Assembly (NCBI GenBank): GCA_050184585.1
Contig: JBFXAF010000006.1
Span: 62,001-126,000, forward strand
DNA: 64,000 nucleotides
From: JBFXAF01 sp050184585
GTDB lineage: Bacteria > Pseudomonadota > Alphaproteobacteria > Rhizobiales > Rhizobiaceae
Direction: 5' to 3'
In this document: piece after piece, positions 52,094 to 60,988 of the stretch
Numbering within the stretch: the first letter of the stretch is position 1
How the letters are laid out: each line of letters starts with the position of its first letter
Translations under genes and position numbers: made by a program
The notes under the pieces: generated by a model
What the model was told of the DNA's origin: nothing
The model's database searches: none
What the model saw: the letters and a program-made list of their open reading frames with translations, nothing else

Positions 52094-53890
52094 TCAGAAC
52101 GCCTCCGCGGGCATCGCCATCATGGAATCCGCGCCGGACGAAATGCGGGCGAGGTGGGCGCCCGTCTCCGGCATGACGCGATCCATGAAGAAGCGCGCGG
52201 TGGCGACCTTGGCGTCGTAGAAGCCAGACGCGCCGTTCGCGCCGTCAGCCAATTTCAGCTGAGCGGCTTTCGCCATCTGGGCCCACATGTAGCCCAGCGC
52301 GACCAGTCCGAAGAGATGCATGTAGTCCGTCGAAGCGGCTCCGGCGTTGTCCGGCTTCTGCATGCCATTCTGCATCAGCCACATCGTGGCGGCCTGCAGA
52401 TCGTTCAGCCCCTTCTTCAGCGCCTTCGTGAAGGGCGCCATCTTCTCATCGGCCCTGTTCTCCTCACAGAACTCGCCGACCTCCTTGAAGAAGGTCTGCA
52501 CCGCGCGGCCACCGTTCTGGCCGAGTTTACGCCCGACCAGGTCGAGCGCCTGCACGCCGTTGGCGCCCTCGTAGATCATGGCGATGCGGGCGTCGCGCAC
52601 GAACTGGCTCATGCCATGTTCCTCGATGTAGCCGTGGCCGCCGAAGACCTGCTGCGCCATCACCGCGTGATCGAAGCCCTTGTCGGTGAGCACGCCCTTG
52701 ATGATCGGGGTCATCAGGCCGAGATGGTCGTCGGCGGCTTTCCGGTCGTCATCGTCGCCGGAGCGGTGGGCGACATCCGACTTGATCGCCGTCCAAAGGA
52801 TCAGCGCGCGCCCGCCCTCATTGAACGCCTTGATCGTCATCAGCTTGCGGCGGATGTCGGGGTGGACGATGATCGGATCGGCCCTCTTGTCTGGCGCCTT
52901 CACGCCCGATAGCGAGCGGCCCTGGATGCGTTCGCGCGCGTAAGCGACCGCGTTCTGGTAGGCGACTTCCGAGATTGACAGGCCCTGAAGGCCGACGCCG
53001 AGCCGGGCCTCGTTCATCATCGTGAACATGGCCTTCAGCCCTCCATGCTCCTCGCCGAGGAGCCACCCGGTCGCCTCGTCATAGTTCATGACGCAGGTCG
53101 AGTTGCCGTGGATGCCCATCTTCTCTTCGATGGAGCCGCAGGAGACCGCGTTGCGCTTGCCGGGGTTGCCGCCTTCATCGAGCAGGAACTTGGGGACGAT
53201 GAAGAGCGATATGCCCTTGACGCCCTCGGGCGCGCCCTCGATGCGGGCAAGCACAAGGTGGACGATGTTCTCCGCCATGTCGTGCTCGCCAGCGGAGATG
53301 AATATCTTCTGGCCGGAGATCCTGTAGGAGCCGTCGCCGCTCGGGACCGCCTTCGACCGCAGCAGGCCAAGGTCGGTGCCGCAGTGGGGTTCCGTCAGGT
53401 TCATGGTGCCGGTCCAGGCGCCCTCCGCCATCTTGGGCAACCAGGTCGACTTCTGGTCGTCGGTGCCGTGCACCATGATCGCCGCCATCGCGCCCTGGGT
53501 CAGGCCCGGATACATCATGAACGCCATGTTGGCCGAGGAGAAATACTCGCCAACCGCCGAATGCACCGTGTAAGGAAGGCCCTGGCCGCCGAATTCGGCC
53601 GGCACGGCGAGGCTCATCCATCCGCCCTCGCGATATTGGTCATAGGCTTCCCTGAAGCCGGTCGGCGTGGACACGGTTCCGTCGGAATGGCGGGTGCATC
53701 CCTCCATGTCGCCCGTGCGATTGGTTGGCTGGATGACGTTCTCCGCCAGCTTCGCGCCTTCGGCGAGAATCGCCTCCAGGACGTCGGGCGTCGCATCGGA
53801 GAAGCCGGGAAGGTTGGAATAGCGCTCGTAGCCGAGCACGTCGTTGAGTACGAAAAGCGTGTCTTGGACCGGCGCCTTGTAGGACGGCAT
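52094..53890 (-). CDS. Acyl-CoA dehydrogenase with C-terminal extension (DmdC/FadE type)
   Basis: The 598-residue acyl-CoA dehydrogenase belongs to the group with an extra C-terminal helical domain, as in 3-methylmercaptopropionyl-CoA dehydrogenase. Landmarks are YTVHSAVGEYFSSANMAF (about 100), GTMNLTEPHCGTDLGLLRSKA (about 165), ISGQKIFISAGEHDMAENIVHLVLAR (about 190), and the catalytic Glu in RIAMIYEGANGVQALDLVGRKL (about 440). The extension runs from about 470 to the end. It is the first structural gene behind the merR regulator, with a MerR-like operator upstream. The acyl specificity is unknown. Confidence 0.93.
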   Translation of the reverse strand: MPSYKAPVQDTLFVLNDVLGYERYSNLPGFSDATPDVLEAILAEGAKLAENVIQPTNRTGDMEGCTRHSDGTVSTPTGFREAYDQYREGGWMSLAVPAEFGGQGLPYTVHSAVGEYFSSANMAFMMYPGLTQGAMAAIMVHGTDDQKSTWLPKMAEGAWTGTMNLTEPHCGTDLGLLRSKAVPSGDGSYRISGQKIFISAGEHDMAENIVHLVLARIEGAPEGVKGISLFIVPKFLLDEGGNPGKRNAVSCGSIEEKMGIHGNSTCVMNYDEATGWLLGEEHGGLKAMFTMMNEARLGVGLQGLSISEVAYQNAVAYARERIQGRSLSGVKAPDKRADPIIVHPDIRRKLMTIKAFNEGGRALILWTAIKSDVAHRSGDDDDRKAADDHLGLMTPIIKGVLTDKGFDHAVMAQQVFGGHGYIEEHGMSQFVRDARIAMIYEGANGVQALDLVGRKLGQNGGRAVQTFFKEVGEFCEENRADEKMAPFTKALKKGLNDLQAATMWLMQNGMQKPDNAGAASTDYMHLFGLVALGYMWAQMAKAAQLKLADGANGASGFYDAKVATARFFMDRVMPETGAHLARISSGADSMMAMPAEAF

Positions 53891-53975
53891 GGAATTCCTC
53901 CGGACATGGGTCAGAGGCCGGAGCCGCCGCCTCGTGGGGCCCCGCGCCGAGAGTCTCCGGTGAATCTAGCAAATT

Positions 53976-53997
53976 TTGACGTTTGCGTAAACGTCAA
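53976..53997. promoter_or_regulatory. Palindromic MerR/LiuR-type operator upstream of the beta-oxidation operon
   Basis: TTGACGTTT and AAACGTCAA are exact inverted half-sites separated by GCGT. The site is 86 bp upstream of the first dehydrogenase start codon. It closely resembles the motif in front of merR at 54659-54673 and the known LiuR-type operators of MerR regulators that control fatty-acid and branched-chain amino-acid degradation in proteobacteria. Confidence 0.75.
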
Positions 53998-54080
53998 TCT
54001 CGTATTCGCGCACGAATCCGCGAAGAAAGTCCGCGGCGTCTCCGTCGCGGACCCGAATCGAGCACCTGTCGATGGGCGTC

Positions 54081-54545
54081 TCAGCCCGCCTTGCTGAGCT
54101 TCGCCGCCGACTGCCGATCGCCCAGCATGTCCCGCACGGCGTTCATGGCGACGCCGAGTTCGCCGATCGCCTCGTCGAGCGCCGCACGCTGCTTGTTCAG
54201 GCGGCCGAGTTGCTTCTCCGACTTTTCAAGGGCGAGCCGGAGCTGCTTCGTGTTGGATCCCGCCGGATCGTAGAGGTCCATCATCTGCTTCACTTCCCGG
54301 AGCGAGAAGCCGACCTTGCGGCCAAGCATGATGAGTTTCAGTCTGACGCGGTCTCGGTGCGAATAGAGGCGCGTGGCGCCCTCTCGCCGCGGGCCGATCA
54401 GACCCTTGTCCTCATAGAAGCGCAGAGTCCGCAGCGTCACGCCGAAGGTCTTCGCCATCTCACCGATCCGCATGAAGCCATCGTCGCCTGCGGAAACATC
54501 GTTCACATGGGCCGGAAGATCGCCGGCCGGCATCAAGTTCAGCAT
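54081..54545 (-). CDS. MerR-family regulator of fatty-acid/acyl-CoA degradation
   Basis: With ATG 54545 (AGGA just upstream) it has 154 residues; MRIGEMAKTF near residue 25 is a later possible start. The MerR winged helix (about 25-90; IGEMAKTFGVTLRTLRFYEDKGLIGPRREGATRLY) is followed by GFSLREVKQMMDLYDP and a long dimerisation coiled coil (about 100-145). There are no metal-binding cysteines. It is the first gene of the minus-strand cluster with two acyl-CoA dehydrogenases, thiolase and fadJ. Palindromes upstream of both itself and the first dehydrogenase suggest it controls both. Confidence 0.9.
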   Translation of the reverse strand: MLNLMPAGDLPAHVNDVSAGDDGFMRIGEMAKTFGVTLRTLRFYEDKGLIGPRREGATRLYSHRDRVRLKLIMLGRKVGFSLREVKQMMDLYDPAGSNTKQLRLALEKSEKQLGRLNKQRAALDEAIGELGVAMNAVRDMLGDRQSAAKLSKAG

Positions 54546-54658
54546 TGGTCCTGATTCCCCGTCTGTCGCGGCTACGCCGCGCGTCACGGCGAGGCGCGGG
54601 GGGCGCGGCCTTTCCGTGTCTGGTTCCGGAAATGACAGAGGCGCCCGGTCGGCGCCTC

Positions 54659-54673
54659 TTACGTATACGTCAA
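54659..54673. promoter_or_regulatory. Second MerR/LiuR-type palindrome, upstream of merR
   Basis: TTACGTATACGTCAA (minus strand TTGACGTATACGTAA) lies 114 bp before the chosen merR start codon. It shares TTGACGT-x-TACG-x-AA with the site at 53976-53997, pointing to autoregulation by the MerR protein. Confidence 0.65.
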
Positions 54674-54756
54674 TCAATTAGCGATCACTGGGAGATGTTT
54701 CAAGTGCGAAAAGGCCGCACCCAGGCCGATCGCGATTTTCGATCCGAAGCGTCTTC

Positions 54757-54814
54757 TTAAGACAGGTTAACGGCTTGTTTACCACGTTCGGGAAAATGTG
54801 CGCGGGTCGGAGTC
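54757..54814 (+). promoter_or_regulatory. CtrA-like half-sites and a GANTC site in the podJ upstream region
   Basis: TTAA at 54757 and TTAAC at 54767 are separated by 6 bp (the CtrA consensus spacing is 7). A GANTC (GAGTC) lies at 54810. Both are in the 422-bp region between merR and the PodJ-like gene, which holds no other gene. In Caulobacter podJ is cell-cycle controlled, so the sites are plausible, but the shortened spacer makes the CtrA call weak. Confidence 0.35.
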
Positions 54815-54967
54815 CCGTGGCTATCCTTGTATCGCATTCTTCACGGCTGTTCAGAGCGAGGGCCGCGGCCCGGAAGACAGGCTTCCCCGCCGGATGAGGC
54901 GGTTGCGACGTCCCGACACGGAAAAGCGGGGGCTGGTCTAACCAGCCGATAGGCGAGTGGTCATTCG

Positions 54968-57900
54968 ATGAACGCCAAAAGGTCCTACCTCGAGACGCTC
55001 AATGCGGGCCGGCAGCGCCGGGTCCACGCATCGATCGAGGAACTCAGCCGCTCGGTCGACGGATTGGGCCGTCGTCTCGATGACAGCCTGGAGGCGGGTG
55101 GATCACGGCGCGGTCCGGCAAAGGCCCCGCGCGAGGAATACTGGGCCCAGACCGACATGGCGTTCGAACCCCGAACGAACAAGGCGCCCGGCGGCTCCAG
55201 GAACGACCGTCACGACGCATCGAGCTATCAGTCGATCGCGCGCGAGATCGACAAGGCCCGTAAGCAGGACGAGGGCCTTGCCTCCGCCGCCAAGATCGCC
55301 TCCGAACTCAAGGCGTTGCGCGACGAGCTCCGGCATCAGATGTCGTCCGGCTTGCGACGGGAATTCGAAAGCCTTCGCAAGGACATACAGCGAGCCTACC
55401 CGACCGCTCCGGCGGCACGCGGGTCCGAACTGGGCGTCGAGTTCGAGCGCCTTTCCGATGCCGTGCAGGCGCTGTCGTCGAAAGGCGACGACAAGGGCAT
55501 AACGCTGCTACGGCTCGAGCTGGAGCAGCTCAAGTCCGCATTCGATTCGGTGGCGCGCGAGGAGACCGTGCGCGCGGTCGGCAGCAAGTGGGACGACCTC
55601 GACCGGCGCTGGTCGAAGATCGAGGACCGCATCGACCGTCAATCGGCGTCGAGCGACGATCCGGCGATCGACGCCCTTTCTGTCCGCCTCGAACAGATCA
55701 GCGATGCCGTCAACAACCTGCCGGAATCGCTGTCCCTCCGTTCGCTCGAGGACAAGGTCCGCATGCTCGCGGGCGCTCTCGACCAGTTCGCGCGCAAGCA
55801 GGAGGATCACGGCTCCGGCATACTGGGCCTGATCGAGGAGCGGCTGGACGAGATTTCCCGCGCCATCGTTGCCTCGGCGGCCAGCGTCCAGGCCCCGCAG
55901 TTCGACCCCGAGCCTTTCGAGCGTGTCGAGGCCCGAATCACCTCGCTCGCCCGTCAGATCGAGGAACTCGTCGAAGACCGGCCCTCGGAGACGCTCTACG
56001 CGAATATCGAGAGCCTCGCGCGGCGCGTCGACGAGATCGCCGAGCGCGGAAAGGTGCCGGAACGGTTGCTCGAACGGTTCGCCGTCCAGATCACCGACAT
56101 CGCCGAACGGCTGGATGCCGGCCAGCAGGCGCCGGACGCCGAACTGATCCTGAACGGGATCGAGAAGCGGTTCGATTCGCTGTCCGACATGCTGGATCGT
56201 CGCCAGGGTGACGCGATAGAGCAGGGCCACGCCCTGTTCCGCGACCTGGAGCAGCGGCTCGACCAGGTGGCGGCCCGCCTCGACGCCCGGCCGCAGGGCG
56301 CGGTCACCGATACGGCCGCGATCATGGACACCATCGATCAGCGTTTCGCCGAACTCGCACGCCGGGTAGAGGAGCGCGCGGCCAAGTCCGGGACGTCCGA
56401 TGCGATCCAACAGATCGAGATACGGCTCGACGACATCTCGGCGAGACTGGACGCCGCGCCTGGCATGGGCTCGATCGATGGTCAGATCGTCCGCAGGCTG
56501 GAAGAGCAGGTGGCCGAGATGACCCGCGCGCTGGCCCGGTCGGCGGCGCCCGCCGCCGAACTGGAGGAGATCGCCCCCCGGCTCGACGATATCGAGAAGT
56601 CGATCAACGACAGCCGCGCATCCGTGCTCGAGGCCGCACGCGACGCCGCCGCCAGCGCCGTCAGGTCGCTCGCCGCGTCGTCGCCCGAGAGCGCGGCGGC
56701 GGCGGCGGCGCTGGCCCGTGATCTCAAGTCCCTGGACACGCTGACGCGCCAGTCAGAAGAACGCAACACGAAGACGTTCGAGGCGATCCACGACACACTG
56801 CTCAAGGTCGTCGACAGGCTCACCGCCCTCGAACTGACCCCCCAGCCGACGAGCCGGCGCGGCATGGTCGAAGCGGACGAGTCGTTCGGCCGATCAGCGG
56901 GCGACGCGGTCGATGTCCTCCATGCGGAGACGCCGTCTCGCCGTTCGCCGGCCGAGGCCGCCGCCGCCGCCGCCGTGGCTGCCCTGGGTCATGAAGAGAC
57001 CGGTGACGCCGCCGGCGAAGGCCGGGTCCGGTCCATGCTGGGCGGGATTTCCCGCGCCTTCTCGAAGAAGGAGCGGGAAGAGCCCGTGCTGGCCGGGTCC
57101 ATGCTGCGGGAGCCGAGCATCGAGGTCCAGTCCCCGCTGGACGAGCCCATCGATCCCGCCGTCGCCAACCGGCCGCTCGAACCCGGATCCGGCACGCCGG
57201 ATCTCAATGCGATCATCCGTCGCGTGCGCGAGGAGCGGGCGAGCCCGGCGAGCGATGCCGAAGCGGCGAAGTCCGATTTCATCGCGGCGGCGCGACGCGC
57301 GGCCCAGGCGGCCGCGGCCGAAGCCGGCATCGGGCGCAAGGGCGTCGAAGTCGGCGCTCCAGGCGGCAAGACGCGCATCAGCGACATCCTTCGCAGCCGT
57401 CGCAAGCCGATCCTAATGGGAGCGGTCGCCATTCTGGTGGCGCTGGCGGGATTGCAGCTCGGCAAGGCGTTCTTCCGAGACGATGCGCCGGCAAGGGTCG
57501 CCGCGACGACCGTTCCCGCGCCGATCGAGGACAAGCGCGCGGCGGCCGATCCGATCGCCGACGAGAAGCCGGCTGACGAACCAGAGGACGAAGCGGTCCG
57601 CATGATCGGCGTTCCCGAGGACCAGCCTCTCGACTCGATGGAGCCGGACGACGCAGTCGACCTGGAGGTTCCGGCCGAGAGCGTCGATCCGGCGCCATCC
57701 AACGAGGCCGTGGCCGCGATCCAGACACCGCCGGCGGCGACGTTCGAGGAACCGGCGCCCGTCGACGCAGGCCCCGTGGCGTTGCGCGAAGCCGCGGACG
57801 CGGGCGACGCGAAGGCGATGTTTGAGATAGGCTCACGCTATGCCGAAGGGCGCGGCGTGACATCGGACATGGCCGCGGCGGCCAAATGGTACGAGCGTTC

Positions 57901-58600
57901 GGCGGGGCATGGCTTCGCTCCAGCGCAGTACCGGATAGGCAATTTCTACGAAAAGGGCATCGGCGCGCCGCGTGACATCGCCAAGGCCAAGACCTGGTAC
58001 CAGCTGTCAGCCGAGCAGGGGAACGCCAGCGCGATGCACAATCTCGCCGTTCTGTTCGCCATGGGGGCCGACGGCAACTCCGACAATGAATCCGCATCAC
58101 GCTGGTTCATCCGCGCCGCCGAACTCGGCGTGAAGGACAGCCAGTTCAATCTCGGCATCCTCGCCGCGAAGGGCGTGGGAATGGAACAGAACCTCGAGGA
58201 ATCCTACAAGTGGTTCGCGCTCGTGGCGAAGACCGGGGACAAGGACGCCGCGGCCAAGCGCGACGAGGTCGCCAACGCGCTGCGGCCCGATCAGCTCACC
58301 CGTGCCCGCGCGGCGGTCGAACTGTGGAAACCCAAGCCCGTGGATGCCGCCGCCAATTCGGTCGACATCCCCGATGCGTGGAAAGAGAGCAGCGGCACGA
58401 CCGCAGCGATCGACATGAAGCAGGCCGTCCGCAACATCCAGGGAATCCTCAACAAGAACGGCTACGACGCCGGCAATCCGGACGGCCTCATGGGCTCCCG
58501 GACCAAGTCCGCGATCGCCGCCTTCCAGGCCGACAACGGCATGGAAGCGACAGGCGAGGTCGACGAGAAACTGGTGCGCACGCTGCTCGAGAAGAAGTAG
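54968..58600 (+). CDS. podJ: PodJ-like polarity/localisation factor with Sel1 repeats and peptidoglycan-binding domain
   Basis: The 1210-residue protein has a long cytoplasmic helical region (about 1-660) rich in heptads and repeated E-x-R-L-D-x-I/V patterns (for example DRRWSKIEDRIDRQ, IEERLDEISRAI, LEQRLDQVAARLD), then an Ala-rich acidic linker. One membrane helix follows near 815-832 (ILMGAVAILVALAGLQLG). The periplasmic part has four Sel1 repeats (about 935-1105; AMFEIGSRYAEGRGV, AQYRIGNFYEKGIG) and a C-terminal peptidoglycan-binding domain (about 1150-1205; VRNIQGILNKNGYDAGNPDG). This is the architecture of PodJ, which marks a pole and recruits division and polarity factors. Confidence 0.9.
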   Translation: MNAKRSYLETLNAGRQRRVHASIEELSRSVDGLGRRLDDSLEAGGSRRGPAKAPREEYWAQTDMAFEPRTNKAPGGSRNDRHDASSYQSIAREIDKARKQDEGLASAAKIASELKALRDELRHQMSSGLRREFESLRKDIQRAYPTAPAARGSELGVEFERLSDAVQALSSKGDDKGITLLRLELEQLKSAFDSVAREETVRAVGSKWDDLDRRWSKIEDRIDRQSASSDDPAIDALSVRLEQISDAVNNLPESLSLRSLEDKVRMLAGALDQFARKQEDHGSGILGLIEERLDEISRAIVASAASVQAPQFDPEPFERVEARITSLARQIEELVEDRPSETLYANIESLARRVDEIAERGKVPERLLERFAVQITDIAERLDAGQQAPDAELILNGIEKRFDSLSDMLDRRQGDAIEQGHALFRDLEQRLDQVAARLDARPQGAVTDTAAIMDTIDQRFAELARRVEERAAKSGTSDAIQQIEIRLDDISARLDAAPGMGSIDGQIVRRLEEQVAEMTRALARSAAPAAELEEIAPRLDDIEKSINDSRASVLEAARDAAASAVRSLAASSPESAAAAAALARDLKSLDTLTRQSEERNTKTFEAIHDTLLKVVDRLTALELTPQPTSRRGMVEADESFGRSAGDAVDVLHAETPSRRSPAEAAAAAAVAALGHEETGDAAGEGRVRSMLGGISRAFSKKEREEPVLAGSMLREPSIEVQSPLDEPIDPAVANRPLEPGSGTPDLNAIIRRVREERASPASDAEAAKSDFIAAARRAAQAAAAEAGIGRKGVEVGAPGGKTRISDILRSRRKPILMGAVAILVALAGLQLGKAFFRDDAPARVAATTVPAPIEDKRAAADPIADEKPADEPEDEAVRMIGVPEDQPLDSMEPDDAVDLEVPAESVDPAPSNEAVAAIQTPPAATFEEPAPVDAGPVALREAADAGDAKAMFEIGSRYAEGRGVTSDMAAAAKWYERSAGHGFAPAQYRIGNFYEKGIGAPRDIAKAKTWYQLSAEQGNASAMHNLAVLFAMGADGNSDNESASRWFIRAAELGVKDSQFNLGILAAKGVGMEQNLEESYKWFALVAKTGDKDAAAKRDEVANALRPDQLTRARAAVELWKPKPVDAAANSVDIPDAWKESSGTTAAIDMKQAVRNIQGILNKNGYDAGNPDGLMGSRTKSAIAAFQADNGMEATGEVDEKLVRTLLEKK

Positions 58601-58787
58601 CCGTCGCGATGACGTCAGGGCGGGTCGCGGACGAGGGCGCGGGGCGCTCACGGCGATCTTAACCTCGCACCCGGTTGGCGTTTGACTTCGCCCCATTGTC
58701 GGCGCAAGTACGGCCTACTTTTCGGTGCGGAAGGTCGGCGGGGAACGGGGTTTCCGGACAGGCGCCTAGAGAGCCGGGTAAGCGCGG

Positions 58788-59711
58788 GTGGGCATCTATC
58801 TCCCGATCGCCGAGATGTCGGTCAACGTCTTCGTCCTGCTGGCGATGGGCGCGACCGTCGGCTTCCTGTCCGGCATGTTCGGCGTCGGCGGCGGTTTCCT
58901 GATCACGCCGCTCCTGATCTTCTACAACATTCCCCCGGCGATCGCGGTCGCAACAGGCGCCAACCAGGTCATCGCGTCTTCCTTTTCCGGCGCGCTGGCG
59001 CACTTCAAGCGCAAATCGCTTGATCTGAAGCTTGGCACAGTCCTCCTCCTGGGAGGCGTCGTGGGGTCGACGTTCGGCGCCTATGTGTTCGCGCTCCTGC
59101 GATCGCTCGGACAGCTCGACCTGTTCATCTCGATCCTCTACGTCGCATTCCTGGGCGCCGTCGGCGGCCTGATGCTTGTCGAGAGCGTCAACACGATCCG
59201 CCGCGCGCGCAGCGGCGCGGCGCCCGTCATGAAGAAATCCGGGCAGCACAACTGGATCCACCGGCTGCCGCTCAAGATGCGCTTCCGAACCTCGAAGCTG
59301 TTCGTCAGCATCATCCCGGTGCTTGCCCTCGGCGCAGCGATCGGCTTTCTCGCGGCGATCATGGGCGTCGGCGGCGGGTTCATCATGGTGCCCGCGCTCA
59401 TCTACCTGCTGAAGGTGCCGACCAACGTCGTCATCGGCACCTCGCTCTACCAGATCGTCGTCGTGGCAGCGTTCACCACAGTCGTCCATTCCACCGCCAA
59501 CCAGACGGTCGACATCATTCTCGCGCTGATCCTGATGGTCGGCGGGGTGGCCGGCGCGCAGTACGGGGCAAAAGCCGGGCAGAAGCTGAAGGGCGAACAG
59601 TTGCGGGCACTTCTAGCGCTGCTCGTCCTGGCCGTGGCCCTGCGTCTCGGCTTCGACCTGTTCGTCCGTCCTGCGAGCCTCTACTCCCTGACGTCGCTGG
59701 GAGGGACCTGA
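58788..59711 (+). CDS. TauE/SafE-family membrane exporter/permease
   Basis: The GTG at 58788 (VGIYLPIAEMSV) gives 307 residues with about eight membrane helices in two repeats. Each repeat carries the family motif (GMFGVGGGFLITPLLI near 28 and IMGVGGGFIMVPALI near 190). Members export or import sulfite, sulfoacetate or related organosulfur anions. The two downstream genes follow within 2-3 bp and are conserved partners, so the three are one operon. Confidence 0.92.
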   Translation: MGIYLPIAEMSVNVFVLLAMGATVGFLSGMFGVGGGFLITPLLIFYNIPPAIAVATGANQVIASSFSGALAHFKRKSLDLKLGTVLLLGGVVGSTFGAYVFALLRSLGQLDLFISILYVAFLGAVGGLMLVESVNTIRRARSGAAPVMKKSGQHNWIHRLPLKMRFRTSKLFVSIIPVLALGAAIGFLAAIMGVGGGFIMVPALIYLLKVPTNVVIGTSLYQIVVVAAFTTVVHSTANQTVDIILALILMVGGVAGAQYGAKAGQKLKGEQLRALLALLVLAVALRLGFDLFVRPASLYSLTSLGGT

Positions 59712-59713
59712 TC

Positions 59714-60505
59714 ATGCGGCGCCTCGCTGCGGCGGCAGCCCTGTTCGCCGTTGCGACGTGCTTGCCGGCGCGCGCGCAGACGCCCGCCGAAGCTCCCGTC
59801 GAAAGCATCCAGATCGGTCTCTCGACCGACCGCATCTCCATCACGGCGGACTTCTCCGGCGCCGACCTGACGATTTTCGGCTCGCTCGAAAACGCTGACC
59901 CGCTCGTCAACCGCCAGGGCCGCTACGACGTGATCGTCGTGCTCGAGGGTCCGGCCCGGCCCGTCGTGGTGCGACGCAAGGACAGGGTTCTCGGTGTATG
60001 GGTGAACACCGTGTCCGAGACCTTCGTGAACGTGCCGGCGTCCTATTCGGTGGCCACGACGCGCGCGACCCAGGACATCACCGACCAGAACAACTACCGG
60101 CAGATGTCGCTTGGCGCGGACAACATCTACATGGAGCCGCTGGACAAGACCGACGACCCCGCGACGATCGAGGAGTTCACGGCGGCGCTGCGCGACCGCA
60201 AGAAGGCGACCGGCCTCTATGCGGAGCGCGTCGGCGGCGTGCAGTTCCTGTCGCAGAGCCTCTTCCGCGCCACGGTCGCGCTCGCGCCGAACATACCCGT
60301 GGGCACACACAAGGCGCGCGCGTTCCTGTTCAAGAACGGCGTCTTCGTGAAGGAAAGCTCCGCGCAGCTGGCAATCGTCAAGTCGGGTTTCGAGCAGCGC
60401 GTCTACAACTATTCCTCCGACCACGGGTTCTTCTATGGCGCGTTCGCTGTCGCGCTCGCCATGCTGACCGGCTGGCTCGGACGCATCATTTTCAGAAGGG
60501 ACTGA
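59714..60505 (+). CDS. TIGR02186-family membrane-anchored periplasmic protein
   Basis: The 263-residue protein has a signal peptide (MRRLAAAAALFAVATCLPARA) and a beta-rich periplasmic domain: IQIGLSTDRISITADFSGADLTIFGSLENADP, then YDVIVVLEGPARPVVVRRKDRVLGVWVN. A C-terminal membrane helix follows (about 237-255; FFYGAFAVALAMLTGWLGRIIF). This pattern matches TIGR02186, an alphaproteobacterial family of unknown function typically encoded beside TauE/SafE permeases. It starts 2 bp after the permease gene. Confidence 0.9.
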   Translation: MRRLAAAAALFAVATCLPARAQTPAEAPVESIQIGLSTDRISITADFSGADLTIFGSLENADPLVNRQGRYDVIVVLEGPARPVVVRRKDRVLGVWVNTVSETFVNVPASYSVATTRATQDITDQNNYRQMSLGADNIYMEPLDKTDDPATIEEFTAALRDRKKATGLYAERVGGVQFLSQSLFRATVALAPNIPVGTHKARAFLFKNGVFVKESSAQLAIVKSGFEQRVYNYSSDHGFFYGAFAVALAMLTGWLGRIIFRRD

Positions 60506-60508
60506 GGC

Positions 60509-60988
60509 GTGGCCGAATCGACCGATCACGACGCTCCGGATGCCTCCGATCTCGCCCTCCCGCGCGCGGGATCCTCGCTCGCCTGGTTCGGGACCACACC
60601 GTTCGTCGTCCTTTCGGTCTGGCTGTATGCCATCGCCTCCGATCATCCGTGGCGCGACGGAACGATCGAGCTGCTGGTGATCTACGCTGCGCTGTTCCTG
60701 TCCTTCCTCGGCGGCGTCCGATGGGGAACCGCCATGACGGCGGACCGTGCGAAAGGGTCTTTCGACCTCGTGGTCAGCGTCCTGCCGATGCTTGCCGCGT
60801 GGGCGTCGTTTGCGCTCGAGACCCCCTACACCTTCGCCGCGCTCGCCGTGTTGTTCGCCGCGGCCGGCGCATGGGACGCGCTGTCCGCCGGTGATCGAGC
60901 CACGCCGGCATGGTACGGCCGCCTCAGGGTGAGGCAGACGGCGGTGATCGTCGCGACGATGGTTCTTGCCTTCGCGGCGACAGGCTAG
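60509..60988 (+). CDS. DUF3429 family membrane protein
   Basis: A GTG start 3 bp after the TIGR02186 gene gives 159 residues with about five membrane helices. It matches DUF3429 (TMEM69-like): AWFGTTPFVVLSVW, IYAALFLSFLGGVRWGTAM (the conserved FLGGxxWG) and VSVLPMLAAWASF. Function unknown. It is the last gene of the TauE-TIGR02186-DUF3429 operon and overlaps the end of the convergent pdeM by four bases. Confidence 0.9.
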   Translation: MAESTDHDAPDASDLALPRAGSSLAWFGTTPFVVLSVWLYAIASDHPWRDGTIELLVIYAALFLSFLGGVRWGTAMTADRAKGSFDLVVSVLPMLAAWASFALETPYTFAALAVLFAAAGAWDALSAGDRATPAWYGRLRVRQTAVIVATMVLAFAATG

